Below, in pieces: positions 24,585-36,605 of a DNA stretch of 64,000 nt (position 1 is the stretch's first letter; each line of letters begins with the position of its first letter). The notes beneath the pieces were generated by a model. That model worked only from the letters and a program-made list of their open reading frames with translations. It was not told the DNA's origin and ran no database searches. The stretch comes from Letharia columbiana. Taxonomy: Eukaryota; Ascomycota; Lecanoromycetes; Lecanorales; Parmeliaceae. Made by a program: the position numbers and the translations under genes. The stretch is from NCBI RefSeq assembly GCF_014066305.1, contig NW_023501036.1:259501-323500 (forward strand), given 5' to 3'.

Positions 24585-26575
24585 TAAAAGAATAAGATAG
24601 AATTAAATTAGAAAATCTTAAATTTATATATATAGCTAATTATTAATTTAGAGTTATTACGCTCTTTAATTAAATTATCTAAATTAACTTACTAGCTCTC
24701 TTATATTTTCTTATTAAAAGTTTTATATAAAAGTTTTATATTTTAAGATACTTAGCTTACGATAAATATAATTACTTTATAATTCCTTAAATTATAGAGC
24801 TCGCTTTACGCTTTCTAACGCTATAAAAATAATAAAGTTTAATCTACTATTAATAAATTAAACTAATATTTAAATATTATAATTATATTAAACGCGTTCG
24901 AAATCGAATAATAATTCTTTTATCTATTTATATAATTATATTTCTTCTATAATTCTATTAATTTATTAATTATAAATATATTCTCGATATTTCTTATCTA
25001 AATATTACTAAGTATCTAAGATATATCTTTCTTTTACTTATCTTTTAAACCCCTTACTAACGCTCTTAGACTACTTCTTAACGAATTCGCTACTATTAGG
25101 CCGCTAATAATCGAGGCCGTAAGCGAGCTTAATAGCTATCTACTACTACTTATAAACGCGTTAAAAAACTCTTAAAAAGAGCCTAAATGAATTTACAGCC
25201 ATCGTTCTCCCTTATATACTTCTCTTAAGTTAGCGATAATATCTTTTAACTCAGCGATACTATTTTTTAAGACGCGTTATTTACTTAGTTAGTTACTTAG
25301 CTAATAACTTAATTTAATACTCTATAAAAGAAGAAGTAAGAGAAGAAACTATAATAGATAAATACGGAAAATACTACAAAGAATACTATCGAGAATATTA
25401 CGGAAGAAACTAAGCGGTAATAAGACTCTTAATATTAGAAATACGACTTAACTCTTTAAGATTTCACGTTATATACTCTCTATAATTCTATATTAAATTA
25501 TTACTTAATAAGCGAAGAATACTACTATAACTTAGTTTATTATCTCTACTATATTAAGAAGTAAGAGAAGAAACTATAATAAGTAAATATGAAGAATACT
25601 ATAAAGAAACTAAGCGATAATAAGATTACTATTATTAAGAATATAACTTAACTCTTTAAGATCTTATATTATATTAATTATTTACTTAATTAGCTATTTA
25701 ACTAGCTACTTAGTCTAATACTCTATAAAAGAAAAAGTAAGAGAAGAAACTATAATAGATAAATACGAAGAATACTACGAAGAAATTAAGTAATAATAAA
25801 CTTACTATTATTAAGAATATAGCTTAGCTCTTTAAGATTTTATATTATATTAATTATTTACTTAATTAGCTACTTAGCTAGCTACTTAATCTAATACTCT
25901 ATAAAAGAAGAAGTAAAAGAAGAAACTATAATAGATAAATACGAAGAATACTATAAAGAAATTAAGTAGTAATAAAATTATTATCGTTAAGAATACGACT
26001 TAGCTCTCTAAGATCTCATATTATATACTCTCTATAATTTTATATTAAATTATTACTTAATAAGCGGAGAATACTACTATAACTTAATCTATTATCTCTA
26101 CTATATTAATATAATATATTACTATAATCTCTATAGAAGAAATATCGAACGATATATATTTAAACGAATTAAAATCGTTCGATATCTATAGCTATTTTAT
26201 TATTCGAAAGATTTTACTATAATAGAAGATATTATAAGATTTACACTACTAACTAGTACGTTATCTTTATTTCTTTTCGATATTTTAATACTTCTTATTA
26301 TAAGAATATAGCCTTTCTCTATTTTTTATAAATAATTATTATAAATTAATTCTTTATACTTAATATACCTTTCTAATTAAGCTTTAGCGTACCTCTCTTC
26401 ATATATATATATCTATATATTATATAGATTAAATTAATTTTATAATAATAAAAGTAGATTAAAAACGTATAGTAAGCGATTAGAGTTTAATTTAACTTAG
26501 GGATAGAGCTAAAATTCAATTTAACTTAGAAAAATTTAACTTTATAAATTTAATTTATAGGCCTTTACTTATATC
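24585..26575. mobile_element. Repeat family R, copy 2, TSD-like tatata
   Basis: Inserted in the outer integrase: tatata stands at 24579-24584 and 26576-26581, and removing the insert restores a continuous integrase frame across the junction. This is the best available estimate of the true R ends (taaaag... and ...tttacttatatc). It lacks the 9-base expansion and has a shorter agagaagaa array (about 25330-26100). Confidence 0.7.
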
Positions 26576-26581
26576 TATATA

Positions 26582-27050
26582 AATTAATAAATATTAATAA
26601 AAGATTATCTTTTAAATAAATGATAAAGTCTTTCTAAGTAATAAGAATATTATTTTTAATTACTTTTTCTATAAATTAGATTAGAAAAAACTCGATCTAT
26701 TTAAAATTATAGATTTTATAAAGGTTTTATATTATTTAAAACTTTTATTAAGTATAAGAATTTATAATATCTTTTATCTTAATCTCTTAAATCTCGCGAT
26801 AAATAACTTCTTATTAGAATAAATAAACTTATCGCTAAAGTATATAACTATTAACGATTAGATTAAATAGATTATTAAAGAAATACTTATATCTAAGTTA
26901 ATTAATAATTATCTTAAATATAAAGTTAAATAGAAAGGTCTTAATAATAACTTTATCTAATATAATACGAATAGCGATAAATTCGAAAATTATTAAGATC
27001 TAATAGACGACTTTTATAAACGATATCTCGAAGAGTCTTATCTATAAGGG
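26582..27050 (+). pseudogene. Integrase C-terminus and chromodomain relic of outer chromovirus
   Basis: The frame resumes with a DKVFLS-type segment (about 26620) typical of the integrase C-terminal GPY region. It ends in a chromodomain-like block at about 26878-27045 (…KEIL…KYKVK(W)KG…DLIDDFYKRY). This shows the outer element is also a chromovirus, but of a lineage distinct from the inner one. Confidence 0.65.
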
Positions 27051-27758
27051 TTAACTTATAAGATAATAGAGCTATCTCGAATACCTCGTTTTTAATCGAA
27101 TTAAAACTATTTAATATTTTTATAATAACCTCATTTTTTTAGAAATTGAGAATCGATTTCTTAGATTTATATCGATTACGATTTATATTATATAAGGTCT
27201 CTTATATAGAGTTTTCTTATTAATAGATATCTAATAATCTAAGTACCTTTCGAAGCTATAATACGTTATCTATAGATCTTATTATCGCCGTTAATAGCCT
27301 TTATTAATATCGATTATATAGTATTTTATAAAAAAAATTATTTAATATTAAATTAGAGTTCTTAGCGCTTACGGCTCGATTCGATTTAAGAGTTCTTAAT
27401 TAATTATATCGTATTATTTCATCGATATTTTATTTACTTAGATATAGATTTAGAAATTACTACTACTTACCCCTACGCTAATAAGTATTATTTTCGTTAT
27501 ATTATATTAATTTTCTCTTAATTAGATTTTTTATATACGCTTATATCTTAACTAGTAACGTCGCTATAGCGTAAGTATAACGAGCTATTATTATTTTTAA
27601 TATCTCTTATAAAGAAAGATGCGATACTATAAATCTCGAATATAATTATTTCTTTATTACTTTTATTATTTTTTAGACGTTAAGCGTATATATATATTTA
27701 TTTTTCTATCTTTCTAGTTACTAATTATAGGATATAATTTTATAAAGAAGAGAAATAG

Positions 27759-27941
27759 TATTATAAGCGTATTCTATATTATTAATATATTACTTAGCTC
27801 TCTTATCTATTCGGGCCTAGCGTGTCTTAATAGAGATATTTATTTACTACTTAATATCTTTCTTTTATCTATATAATTCGATATCTTAGTTATCTTATTT
27901 AAAATATCTATATTAATATTACATCTATATTAATTCTAATA
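27759..27941 (+). repeat. 3-prime LTR of outer chromovirus
   Basis: Partner of 14214-14396, followed by TSD cgtct at 27942-27946 and preceded by a polypurine tract. Confidence 0.85.
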
Positions 27942-28433
27942 CGTCTCTCTATATCGCTTTATATCTATTATCTATAAACTCTAAATTCTAACTATTCTAA
28001 AGAACTCTTAAGTTTTATTTATTTACTAATTAATTTTCATAATTTATCTATAATTTAAATTAATTTAATAATATTATAGTTAAAATAGATTTAGATTTTA
28101 AGAATAGTTTTTATAATAGCTTTTTCTAGAGTTAAGTATATTAGAAGTTAATAATATTTAATATTTAGAATATTATCTATAATATTTTTAAATTCTTCTA
28201 AAATAATATATATTACTCTCTTTTATATAACTCTTAATATTCTAAAAAGAAATTTCTCTCTAATTTTATATTTTATAGTTAATAATATATATTATATAAT
28301 ATATTTAAATAATAATATAAATAAAATTATTTCTTAATAGAGCTTCTTTAGATCTTTATATAGAATTTTTTAAATTAATCTTATATAGTTTATTAATCTA
28401 TTTAGCTTTATAATAACTTTTACTTTTAATAAT

Positions 28434-31400
28434 TAATATATATAAAAGAATAAGATAGAGCTAAATTAGAAAATCTTGAATTTATATTTATAGTTAATTA
28501 TTAATTTAGAATTACTACGCTCTTTAATTAAATCGACTAAGTTAATTTAATAGTTCTCTTATATTTTTTTATTAAAAATTTATATATAGAAGTCTTATAT
28601 TTTAAGATACTTAGCTTATAATAAATATAGTTACTTTATAATTTCTTAAATTATAAAACTCGCTTTATACTTTCTAATACTATAAAAATAATAAAGTTTA
28701 ATTTACTATTAGTAAATTAAATAAATATTTAAATATAATAGTTATAATAGTTATACTAGACGTATTCGAAATCGAAATTTTTTTTTTATCTATTTATATA
28801 ATTATTATTTTTCTATTATTTTATTAATTCTATTAATTCTATTAATTCTACTAATTTTATTAATATAAATATAATTATCTTTAATATCTCTTATCTAATT
28901 AGAGTCCCTTATTAACGCCTTTAAGTTATTTCTTAATAAATTTATTATTACTAATAATTAAGATCGTAAGCGAGCTTAATAGCTATTTATTATTACTTAA
29001 AAACGCGTTAAAAGATTTTTAAAAAGAGCTTAAATAAATATATTCTTCTTTATATACTTCTTTTAAGCTAGCGATAGATGAATTAAACTAATATTTAAAT
29101 ATTATAATTATACTAAACGCGTTTAATTTAAATATATATATCTCTTTTATTTATCTTTTAAAGTCTCTATTAATATCTCTAGACTATTTTTTAACGAATT
29201 TATTATTATTAATAATTAAGACCGTAAGCGAGCTTAATAATTATCTATTACTATTTATAAACGCATTAAAAAACCTTTAAAAAGAGTTTAAATAAATATA
29301 TTCTCTTTTATATACTTCTTCTAAGCTAGCGATAGATAAATTAAACTAATATTTAAATATTATAATTATATTAAACGCGTTCGAAATTAAATAATAATTC
29401 TTTTATCTATTTATATAATTATTCTTCTTTTATTATTTTATTAATTCTATTAATTCTATTAATTCTATTAATTCTATTAATTCTATTAATTCTATTAATT
29501 CTATTAATTCTATTAATTCTATTAATTCTATTAATTCTATTAATTCTATTAATTCTATTAATTCTATTAATTATTAATTTATTAATTTTTAATTTATTAT
29601 TTATTAATTTATTAATTTATTATTTTTAATTTATTAATTTATTATTCTATTTTTATTAATTCTATTAATTTATTAATTCTATTAATTTATTAATTCTATT
29701 AATTTATTATTTATTAATTCTATTATTTATTATTCTATTATTCTATTAATTCTATTAATTTATTAATTTTTAATTTATTAATTTATTAATTCTATTAATT
29801 CTATTAATTTATTAATTTATTAATTTATTAATTCTATTAATTCTATTAATTTATTAATTCTATTAATTTTATTAATTCTATTAATTCTATTAATTCTATT
29901 AATTCTATTAATTCTATTAATTCTACTAATTCTACTAATTCTATTAATTTCATTAATATAAATATATTTATCCTCGATATCCTCGTACTTAGTTAAATAA
30001 GAGAAGAATCTATAATAAATAAATATAAAGAATATTATAGAGAATATTACGAAGATAGTTATTAGTAGTAATAATATAATAGACTTACTCTTTATAATCT
30101 TATATTAATTTACTTAGCTAATATAAGAGAAATTAATATAATAAGCAAATATAGAGAATACTATAAAGAAATTAAGTGATAATAAGATTCTTAGTATTAA
30201 GAATAGACTTAGCTCTTTAAAATCTCACGTTATATACTCTCTATAATTCTATATTAAATTATTATTTAATAAGCGAAGAATATTATTATAACTTAGTTTA
30301 TTATCTTTACTATATTAAGAAGTAAGAGAAGAAACTATAATAGATAAATACGAAGAATATTACGAAGAAACTAAGTAGTAATAAAACTACTATCGTTAAG
30401 AATACGACTTAGCTCTCTAAGATCCCACGTTATATACTCTCTACGATTTTATATTAAATTATTATTTAATAAGCGGAGAATACTACTATAACTTAGTCGT
30501 TTTATATTAAATTATTACTTAGTAATCTTTATAGTTCTATATTAAATTATTACTTAGTAAGCGAAGAATATTACTATAACTTAGTTATTTTATATTAAAT
30601 TATTACTTAGTAAGCGAAGAATATTATTATAATTTAATTTATTATCTTTATTATATTAAGAAGTAAGAGAAGAAACTATAATAGATAAATGCGAAGAATA
30701 TTATAGAGAAATTAAGTAATAATAAAGTTTTTAGTACTAAAAATACGACTTAGCTCTTTAAGATTCTATATTATATACTCTTTATAATTTTATATTAAAT
30801 TATTATTTAATAAGCGAAGAATACTATTATAATTTAATTTATTATTCTCTACTATATTAAAAAGTAAGAGAAAAAATTATAATAAATGAATATAAAGAAT
30901 ATTATAAAGAAATTAAGTAATAATAAAACTCTTAATATTAAGAATATAACTTAGCTCTTTAAAATTTTATATTATATACTCTTTATAATTTTATATTAAA
31001 TTATTATTTAATAAATAAAGAATATTATTATAATTTAATTTATTATTTTTATTATATTAATATAATATATTACTATAATAATATTATAAGAAAAGAATCT
31101 ACTATAATAATTATAATTAATTAAATCTTTATAGAAAAAATATTAAATAATATATATTTAAACAAATTAAAACTATTCGATATCTTACTTTAATAGTTAT
31201 TTTATTATTTAAATAATTTTACTATAATAGAAGATAATATAAAATTTATATTATTAATTAATATATTATCTCTATTTCTTTCTAATATTTTGATACTTCT
31301 TATTATAAGAATATAGTTTTTCTTTATTTTTTATAAGTAATTATTACGAATTAATTTTTTATATTTAATATATCTTTCTAATTAGATTTTAGCGCGCCTC

Positions 31401-31607
31401 TTTTTATATATATATATTTATATATTATATAGATTAAATTAATTTTATAGTAGTAAAAGTAGATTAAAAACGTATAGTAAGCGATTAGAGTTCGATTTAA
31501 CTTAGAACTAAAGCTAAAATTTTATTTAACTTAGAAAAATCTAACTTTATTTAATTTAAAAAATAAAAAATTCAACTTTATAAATTTAATTTATAAGCCT
31601 TTACTTA
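28434..31607. mobile_element. Repeat family R, copy 3
   Basis: Longest R copy (3.17 kb), with the same ends and block order as copy 1. The extra length is in the 9-base microsatellite and in the agagaagaa array (about 29990-31060). It interrupts the LINE between its RT and RNase H regions. Confidence 0.65.
29440..29954. repeat. Expanded 9-base microsatellite (attaattct)n
   Basis: Some 515 bases of the 9-mer, perfect at both ends and interrupted in the centre (about 29570-29860) by attaattt variants and shortened units. It corresponds in position to shorter tracts in R copies 1 and 2. Confidence 0.9.
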
Positions 31608-32795
31608 TTTAATATAATTCTTTTAAATTAGTTCGAAATCGAGTATAAGATTTAAAAGCTTTACTACTATACTAGATTTAATTCTATAAATATTTAAATT
31701 TAAATTTTATATTTAAATTATTATTTAACTATTTTTTTATTATTTTTATTATAATTAACTAGAAATAAATAAGTTTATATTTATCTATTTTAAATTTCGA
31801 GATATATATTAATATCTATTATTAGACGTTTATATAAATCTTTTTTAATATTTTATAGTTAGTTTAAATTATAAAACCTCTTATAAGTACGCTAATATTA
31901 TCGATATATATAAATACTAAATAGTCTTTCGCTTTATAGATATTAATAATATTAATATTATAAAATAGATAGAGAATAAGAGAGATAGAGAATTCTTAGA
32001 GAATTTCTATTTCTACTTCGTATTTAAAGAATTCGCTCTCGGGTATAGTAATAATTATAAATCTATTATTTAGAAAGTTATTAATTTATTTAATAGCTTT
32101 TTCGCTAATATCTTATTTTCGTAGGTTATAAATTAGTTGAAAGTAGGAAATGTTATTAAAAGCGTTCTTGACGTTTAATATTAATAATAATATAATTTAA
32201 TTATTCTTAAACTTCTAAACTTTATATATCTCTTCTAATATTATATAAATTATATTCTTAATTAATAATAGCTTTTACTCGCTTATATATTTCTTAGAGA
32301 AAAATTAATATTCCTCTACTAGATAATTAATTCTTATAGCGATAATCTTTTTAAGTCTCTTTTCTAGTATATTAAGAAGAGTAATTAATTAATATAATTT
32401 AGATTAAATATAATCGTTCTTATCGAGCTTTTATAATATTATTATTTTTAAATAATAAAAGTATTTTAAGTAATATCCTAGATCGATATATATATTATAA
32501 ATATATCTTAATTATATTTTTATATATTTTAGAGCGAGTTATAAAATTTAAAAGATTAGTTTATTCTTATCTACGACTTTATTTAAATAACTTATAAGTA
32601 TCGTCTATCGAATTTCTCGAATTATAATAATTAGAAATTTCTTTAATATAGAATAATAATATCTTTTAAAATTCTTTAGCTTAGTCTATTTTATTTAAGA
32701 AAAAAAGTATTTTTTAAAAGTGTTATTTTCTTTTTAATTTCGATTATAATAGTATTATTTAATTTTACTAGTTCGAGAGTAAAAGAAGAGATTCT
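31608..32795 (-). pseudogene. LINE reverse transcriptase relic
   Basis: On the minus strand: D-V-K-N-A-F at about 32172-32156 (the LDxxxAFD motif, first catalytic Asp), then a RxxxI…AI…(W)I…FL…R block. Next comes KYEVEI with a QGSPLSP-like segment, and Y-I-D-N at 31908-31897 for the FxDD box (second Asp changed by RIP). This matches fungal Tad/jockey-type LINE RTs. The segment continues into the thumb region up to R copy 3. Confidence 0.7.
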
Positions 32796-32949
32796 TATTA
32801 GAACTAGTATGGTGCGATATTAATATAAGTAGATAGAACTAGAATAATAAGACTATCGAACTTATAGATGGGGGGATATATATAGTGAGTATTTCGCTAA
32901 GGCTCGCTAGCTATAGGCTAAGTAATATATTAAGAATACGCTCGTAACA
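32796..32949 (-). mobile_element. Solo LTR with 5-base TSD attct
   Basis: It begins TATTAGAAC (former TGTTAGAAC) and ends CGTAACA, with attct at 32791-32795 and 32950-32954. The sequence matches the LTRs at 33710 and 36437. It is left by LTR-LTR recombination of an element that had inserted in the LINE. Confidence 0.85.
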
Positions 32950-33709
32950 ATTCTAGCTTATTTACTTTTAATTTATTTATTAAGTCTTTATAGCTTTTTA
33001 TCGCTATTATACTCTTTTATATATTATCTTTAGCTTTCGATTTTCTTATTTTTAAGAAGCCTCTTTTTAATATTATAAATTTAATTTAACATTTTTTAAT
33101 CTTAATAATTATAAATTAATTACTATATTTATTCTAAACTTCTAATCTTCGATATAGTTCATTTACTTTTTTTATTTATAAAGAATTTAGATTTTATAAT
33201 AATTCTATTAATTAAGATAATTTCTATTACTATTTTAATAAAAATCGTAATAAATTAATATATTTACTTATCGAGATTCTTAATTATTATAATTAATTTA
33301 TTTATAATTAAAAGCTTAATCTAGAGTTTAGCTTAAAAATCTATTATATTAATCTTTTTCTAATTTTAAGTTTCTTTTAGAGGCTTAAAGTAAATATTTT
33401 AATCTAGTTTTATAAAAATTATTTTATAATTTAAATCGAAGTTCTATTTTTTTATAATATTATATTTAATTATATTATCGACTATAGTTATTATAGCGAA
33501 TATTAGATCTATAATAATAGTATTATTTCGCTTTCTCAATTTAAAGATTAATAAATCTTTAAACGTTAGAAGCTAAAGTCTCGTTTTATCAATTATATCT
33601 ATTAATTAATTTATTTCTATATATTAATTTTTTTTAAATTAGTCTATAGAAGATAATATAAATTAAAATTATCTATAATTAGATATTTATTAATTATATT
33701 TCTTATAAT

Positions 33710-33873
33710 TATTAGAACTAGTATAGGTGCGATACTAGTATAAGTAAGATAGAATAGAATAATAAGGCTATCGAACTATATATATAGAAAGAAGATATAA
33801 TATAATAGGGGATACCTTCGCTAAGATACTAGGCTATAGAGCTAAGTAATATATTAAGAATACGCTCGTAATA
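33710..33873 (-). repeat. LTR of gag-only element (3-prime on minus strand)
   Basis: Direct repeat of 36437-36600; about 160 bases, ends TATTAGAAC and CGTAATA. Confidence 0.85.
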
Positions 33874-34899
33874 GTACTCCTCTCTTAAAGAGCTATGGCT
33901 TTCATGGCTGATAGCCTAAGATATAGGCCTATTACTTACCTTATATCTTTAAATATTTATAGTTCGTATAGACCTTAACTAGAGATAATTAAGATTCCGG
34001 AGATATAGCCACATCTTATCTACGTATCGATAAGATTCTTTAAGTTCTTCTCCCGTTCAGCCTGTCTGCCATAGACCTTCGAAAGAACTAAATAATTCCA
34101 TCGCATACATATGTATTATGCTCGCTAAAAATTCATAAAAATAAAGAACTTTTGATATTAGTATATCAGGCTAAATTAGTATCTTTCTTCGACGGCGACG
34201 GCGATAGTAATATCGCGTTCCGAAGGTTTCGCTAGCGCGTTATCGATAGCACTTTATTATAGCGTTAAGGGGCTTCCAATTTTATAAAGATCTATAAAGA
34301 ATTGAATGGATAATAATCGAAAAAGAATTTATTATATAATAGCCACCTAATCTAATAGAGAAGAAATCGATGAAATAATATAATCTGATTAGTCGAGGCC
34401 TTCCGAACCGAACCGAGCCGTAGACACTAAAACTCTAAATCAATATCAAATGATTCCGGTGTGAGTTTCTCCATGGGGTGCCACATAGCCGATATCGATC
34501 GAGGCTATCAACGGCGACAGTGAGGTCTATAGATCACGCACTATGGCTTCGGAAGCCCTTCAGATATATGATAACAAGGGGAGCCTGCTTGATGGGCCTG
34601 ATATGAGGCTATTGATAAGCAATATGGGCCTGAGAAATCGATTTTCGAATGTGAGAAAATGAGGCTATTCTGAAAACATCGGACGGTTTCAATTCGTTTA
34701 AAAACACGATGTCCGAGGATTTGCCGGTGCCCATGCTGATTTCGACTGCATTTGCAGGGCTACTACGTCCTTGACTATATTCGCCTACTGCGTTTTTATA
34801 ACGATATCGTTCGTAGGTCTAATGCGTCTACATGGCCCATCGTTTATAGGCCTAATGAGTCCGGCCTATCGCCTATATTCCTCTAGATCAGGATAAGAA

Positions 34900-35540
34900 A
34901 TAATAGTATATTTACCACGCGGTTTACTTACATCTTCGAGTCTCGCCTTAATATACTATTTAATAAATACCTTTACTTTCTTATCTATTAGCCGTTCGGC
35001 ATATATTAGATTACAGTATTCTAATATAATAAGATATTCTTTTAGATCTAGTAATATTCACTTTCTTTCTATATAGTATATTCATCTAGAAGACGAAGGT
35101 TTACTCTATTTCTTAAGTCGATTATGAGATCTAGCTATATAATATTAATCTAATATTCTTTATCGCTATACTTCTATATATACGCGGCATATTTCATAAA
35201 CTCTATATAGTACTCGGAAAATAACTAACTATTATATCTTCTAAAGGTTAAATAGTTATAGATATTTCTTTATCGAATAATATCTAATAAAGTCTTATAA
35301 AGATTACTTAGTTAATTTAGGAGGTCGTCGATTGAGAGATAAGGATTCTTTATAGTCGTTCGACGTCTAGACACCGTATACTCGATAGCCTTCCCTTTAA
35401 GACGTGATATAACGTAGTTTATCTGAAAACCGTCGATAAAAAAGTAATCTTTATTAAGGCTGAGTTTATCTATAATCTTTAGTTTTTAATCCTCGAATTT
35501 AAATCTATTAATATTATTGAAGATAGGTAAATTCGATAAT
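34900..35540 (-). pseudogene. gag relic of non-autonomous LTR element
   Basis: The minus-strand frame at about 35520-34940 reads as a Ty3-type gag: an F…(W)KLKIIDKL start, a Y(V)(I)SRLKGKA segment, a DDLL…L…Y block, and F-x-E-(Y)-x2-E-F-x3-A near 35210-35180. It is far less damaged than other relics here, with only scattered TAA/TAG codons, in line with partial RIP. It would have formed particles; no zinc knuckle was recognised. Confidence 0.6.
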
Positions 35541-36436
35541 CTCGAATTAAGTAACTATCTAACTATCTGTAATAAGATTAGTCGATATCGATGTCTTAGT
35601 ACTTCGAAATCTTATAATATAGATAAAGGTAGGAACGGAGGTAAAGAAGCAGAGATGCTAGCCGAGTTTTAGGGCTATATCTCTCTTATTAATTTAATAT
35701 CTCGCGATATCGCTAGTAAAGGTCCTTAGTAGATAGAGAACGCTATATCTATAGTATATAAAGTAACGATAAGTTAAGAGGTAAATATCTTCTATATAGA
35801 TCGTCGTATATAAGATAGGGCTGGCTACGATATATAGGTGATCGGCGATATAAAGAAAGATATCTTAGTATTAATATAGGTGAATTTAAGTTAAAATTTA
35901 TAATATATTAAATGTAGATAAAAATAAGGCGGAGAAGATAGGCGTAAAAGCGTATTTATCGAATGGGATGGAGAGATCTCTGGAATTCTAGTGCTGTGAA
36001 GGCGTATACGAGTTAAGAAAGATAATAGATCTCTATATTAAGAGTCGAAGTTTAACGATAACGCTTATACTCGTTTCTTAACTAATTAAGTTATTATAAA
36101 AACTATAAGTATTCTAAATAATATTCTTTTAAATAATAGGAAATTTATCGAGGGTATATTAGTCGGTAGTAGACTTTTACGAGAAATAGAGTAGAGAAGA
36201 ATTTCTTATATTCGATGTAGAGGACTCGTTTTTTAATGGATTGAGTTATCGTTAATAGTGTAGATTATTTAATATAGATTCTTTCGAATAATATAGATAT
36301 CTGATAATATAATAGAATTTCTATATAATAGAAATACTTAGCGTTTTCTTTATTAGGCTCGGTCGCTTACTTCGAGTAAAAGTGAAAAATCCGTTAATTC
36401 TCTTCGCTAAGGGGGTATAAAGGAGTTTTATTATAA

Positions 36437-36600
36437 TATTAGAATTAGTATAGATGCGATATTAGTATAGATGAGATAGAACTAGAATAATAAAGCTATC
36501 GAACTTATATATGAAAAGGAGGTATAATATAATAGAGAATATCTTCGTTAAGGTCTAGATTATAGGGCTAATAGTATATTAAGAATACGCTCGTAATAAT
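36437..36600 (-). repeat. LTR of gag-only element (5-prime on minus strand)
   Basis: Partner of 33710-33873, followed by TSD ataat. Confidence 0.85.
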
Positions 36601-36605
36601 AATCG

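Larger units (their letters stand above)
14214..27941 (+). mobile_element. Outer Ty3/Gypsy chromovirus with 183-base LTRs, TSD cgtct
   Basis: Direct repeats 14214-14396 and 27759-27941 have equal length, begin TATTA (former TGTTA) and end CTAATA (former CTAACA). They are flanked by the identical 5-mer cgtct at 14209-14213 and 27942-27946. A purine tract (aaagaagagaaatag, 27744-27758) abuts the right LTR, fixing plus orientation. Internal order: gag relic, [second chromovirus 15969-23073], RNase H, integrase, [R copy 2 24585-26575], integrase C-terminus and chromodomain, 3-prime region, LTR. Without its two inserts it is only about 4.6 kb: protease and RT are missing between gag and RNase H. 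It inserted into the LINE. Confidence 0.85.
33710..36600 (-). mobile_element. Gag-only (non-autonomous) LTR retrotransposon, TSD ataat
   Basis: LTRs of 164 bases at 33710-33873 and 36437-36600 are flanked by ataat (33705-33709 and 36601-36605). The minus-strand LTR start (TATTACGAGCG) matches the outer chromovirus LTR, and a purine tract (complement of 33874-33885) sits beside the 33710 LTR, so the element runs on the minus strand. Inside are a gag relic and about 1 kb of non-coding 3-prime sequence related to 27130-27400 of the outer chromovirus. There is no protease, RT or integrase. At 2.9 kb it is probably a defective partner mobilised by a relative. RIP is incomplete: 33874 to about 34900 keeps many CA/TG. 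Confidence 0.8.

Noticed and set aside
29440..29954. Telomeric or subtelomeric repeat
   Set aside because: The 9-mer is not a telomere motif, lies inside an element copy, and is present in shorter form in other copies.
33710..33873. Treating this LTR copy as a second solo LTR
   Set aside because: Its own flanks do not match (ataat against gtact), but its left flank equals the right flank of the copy at 36437-36600 (ataat), so the two delimit one element.
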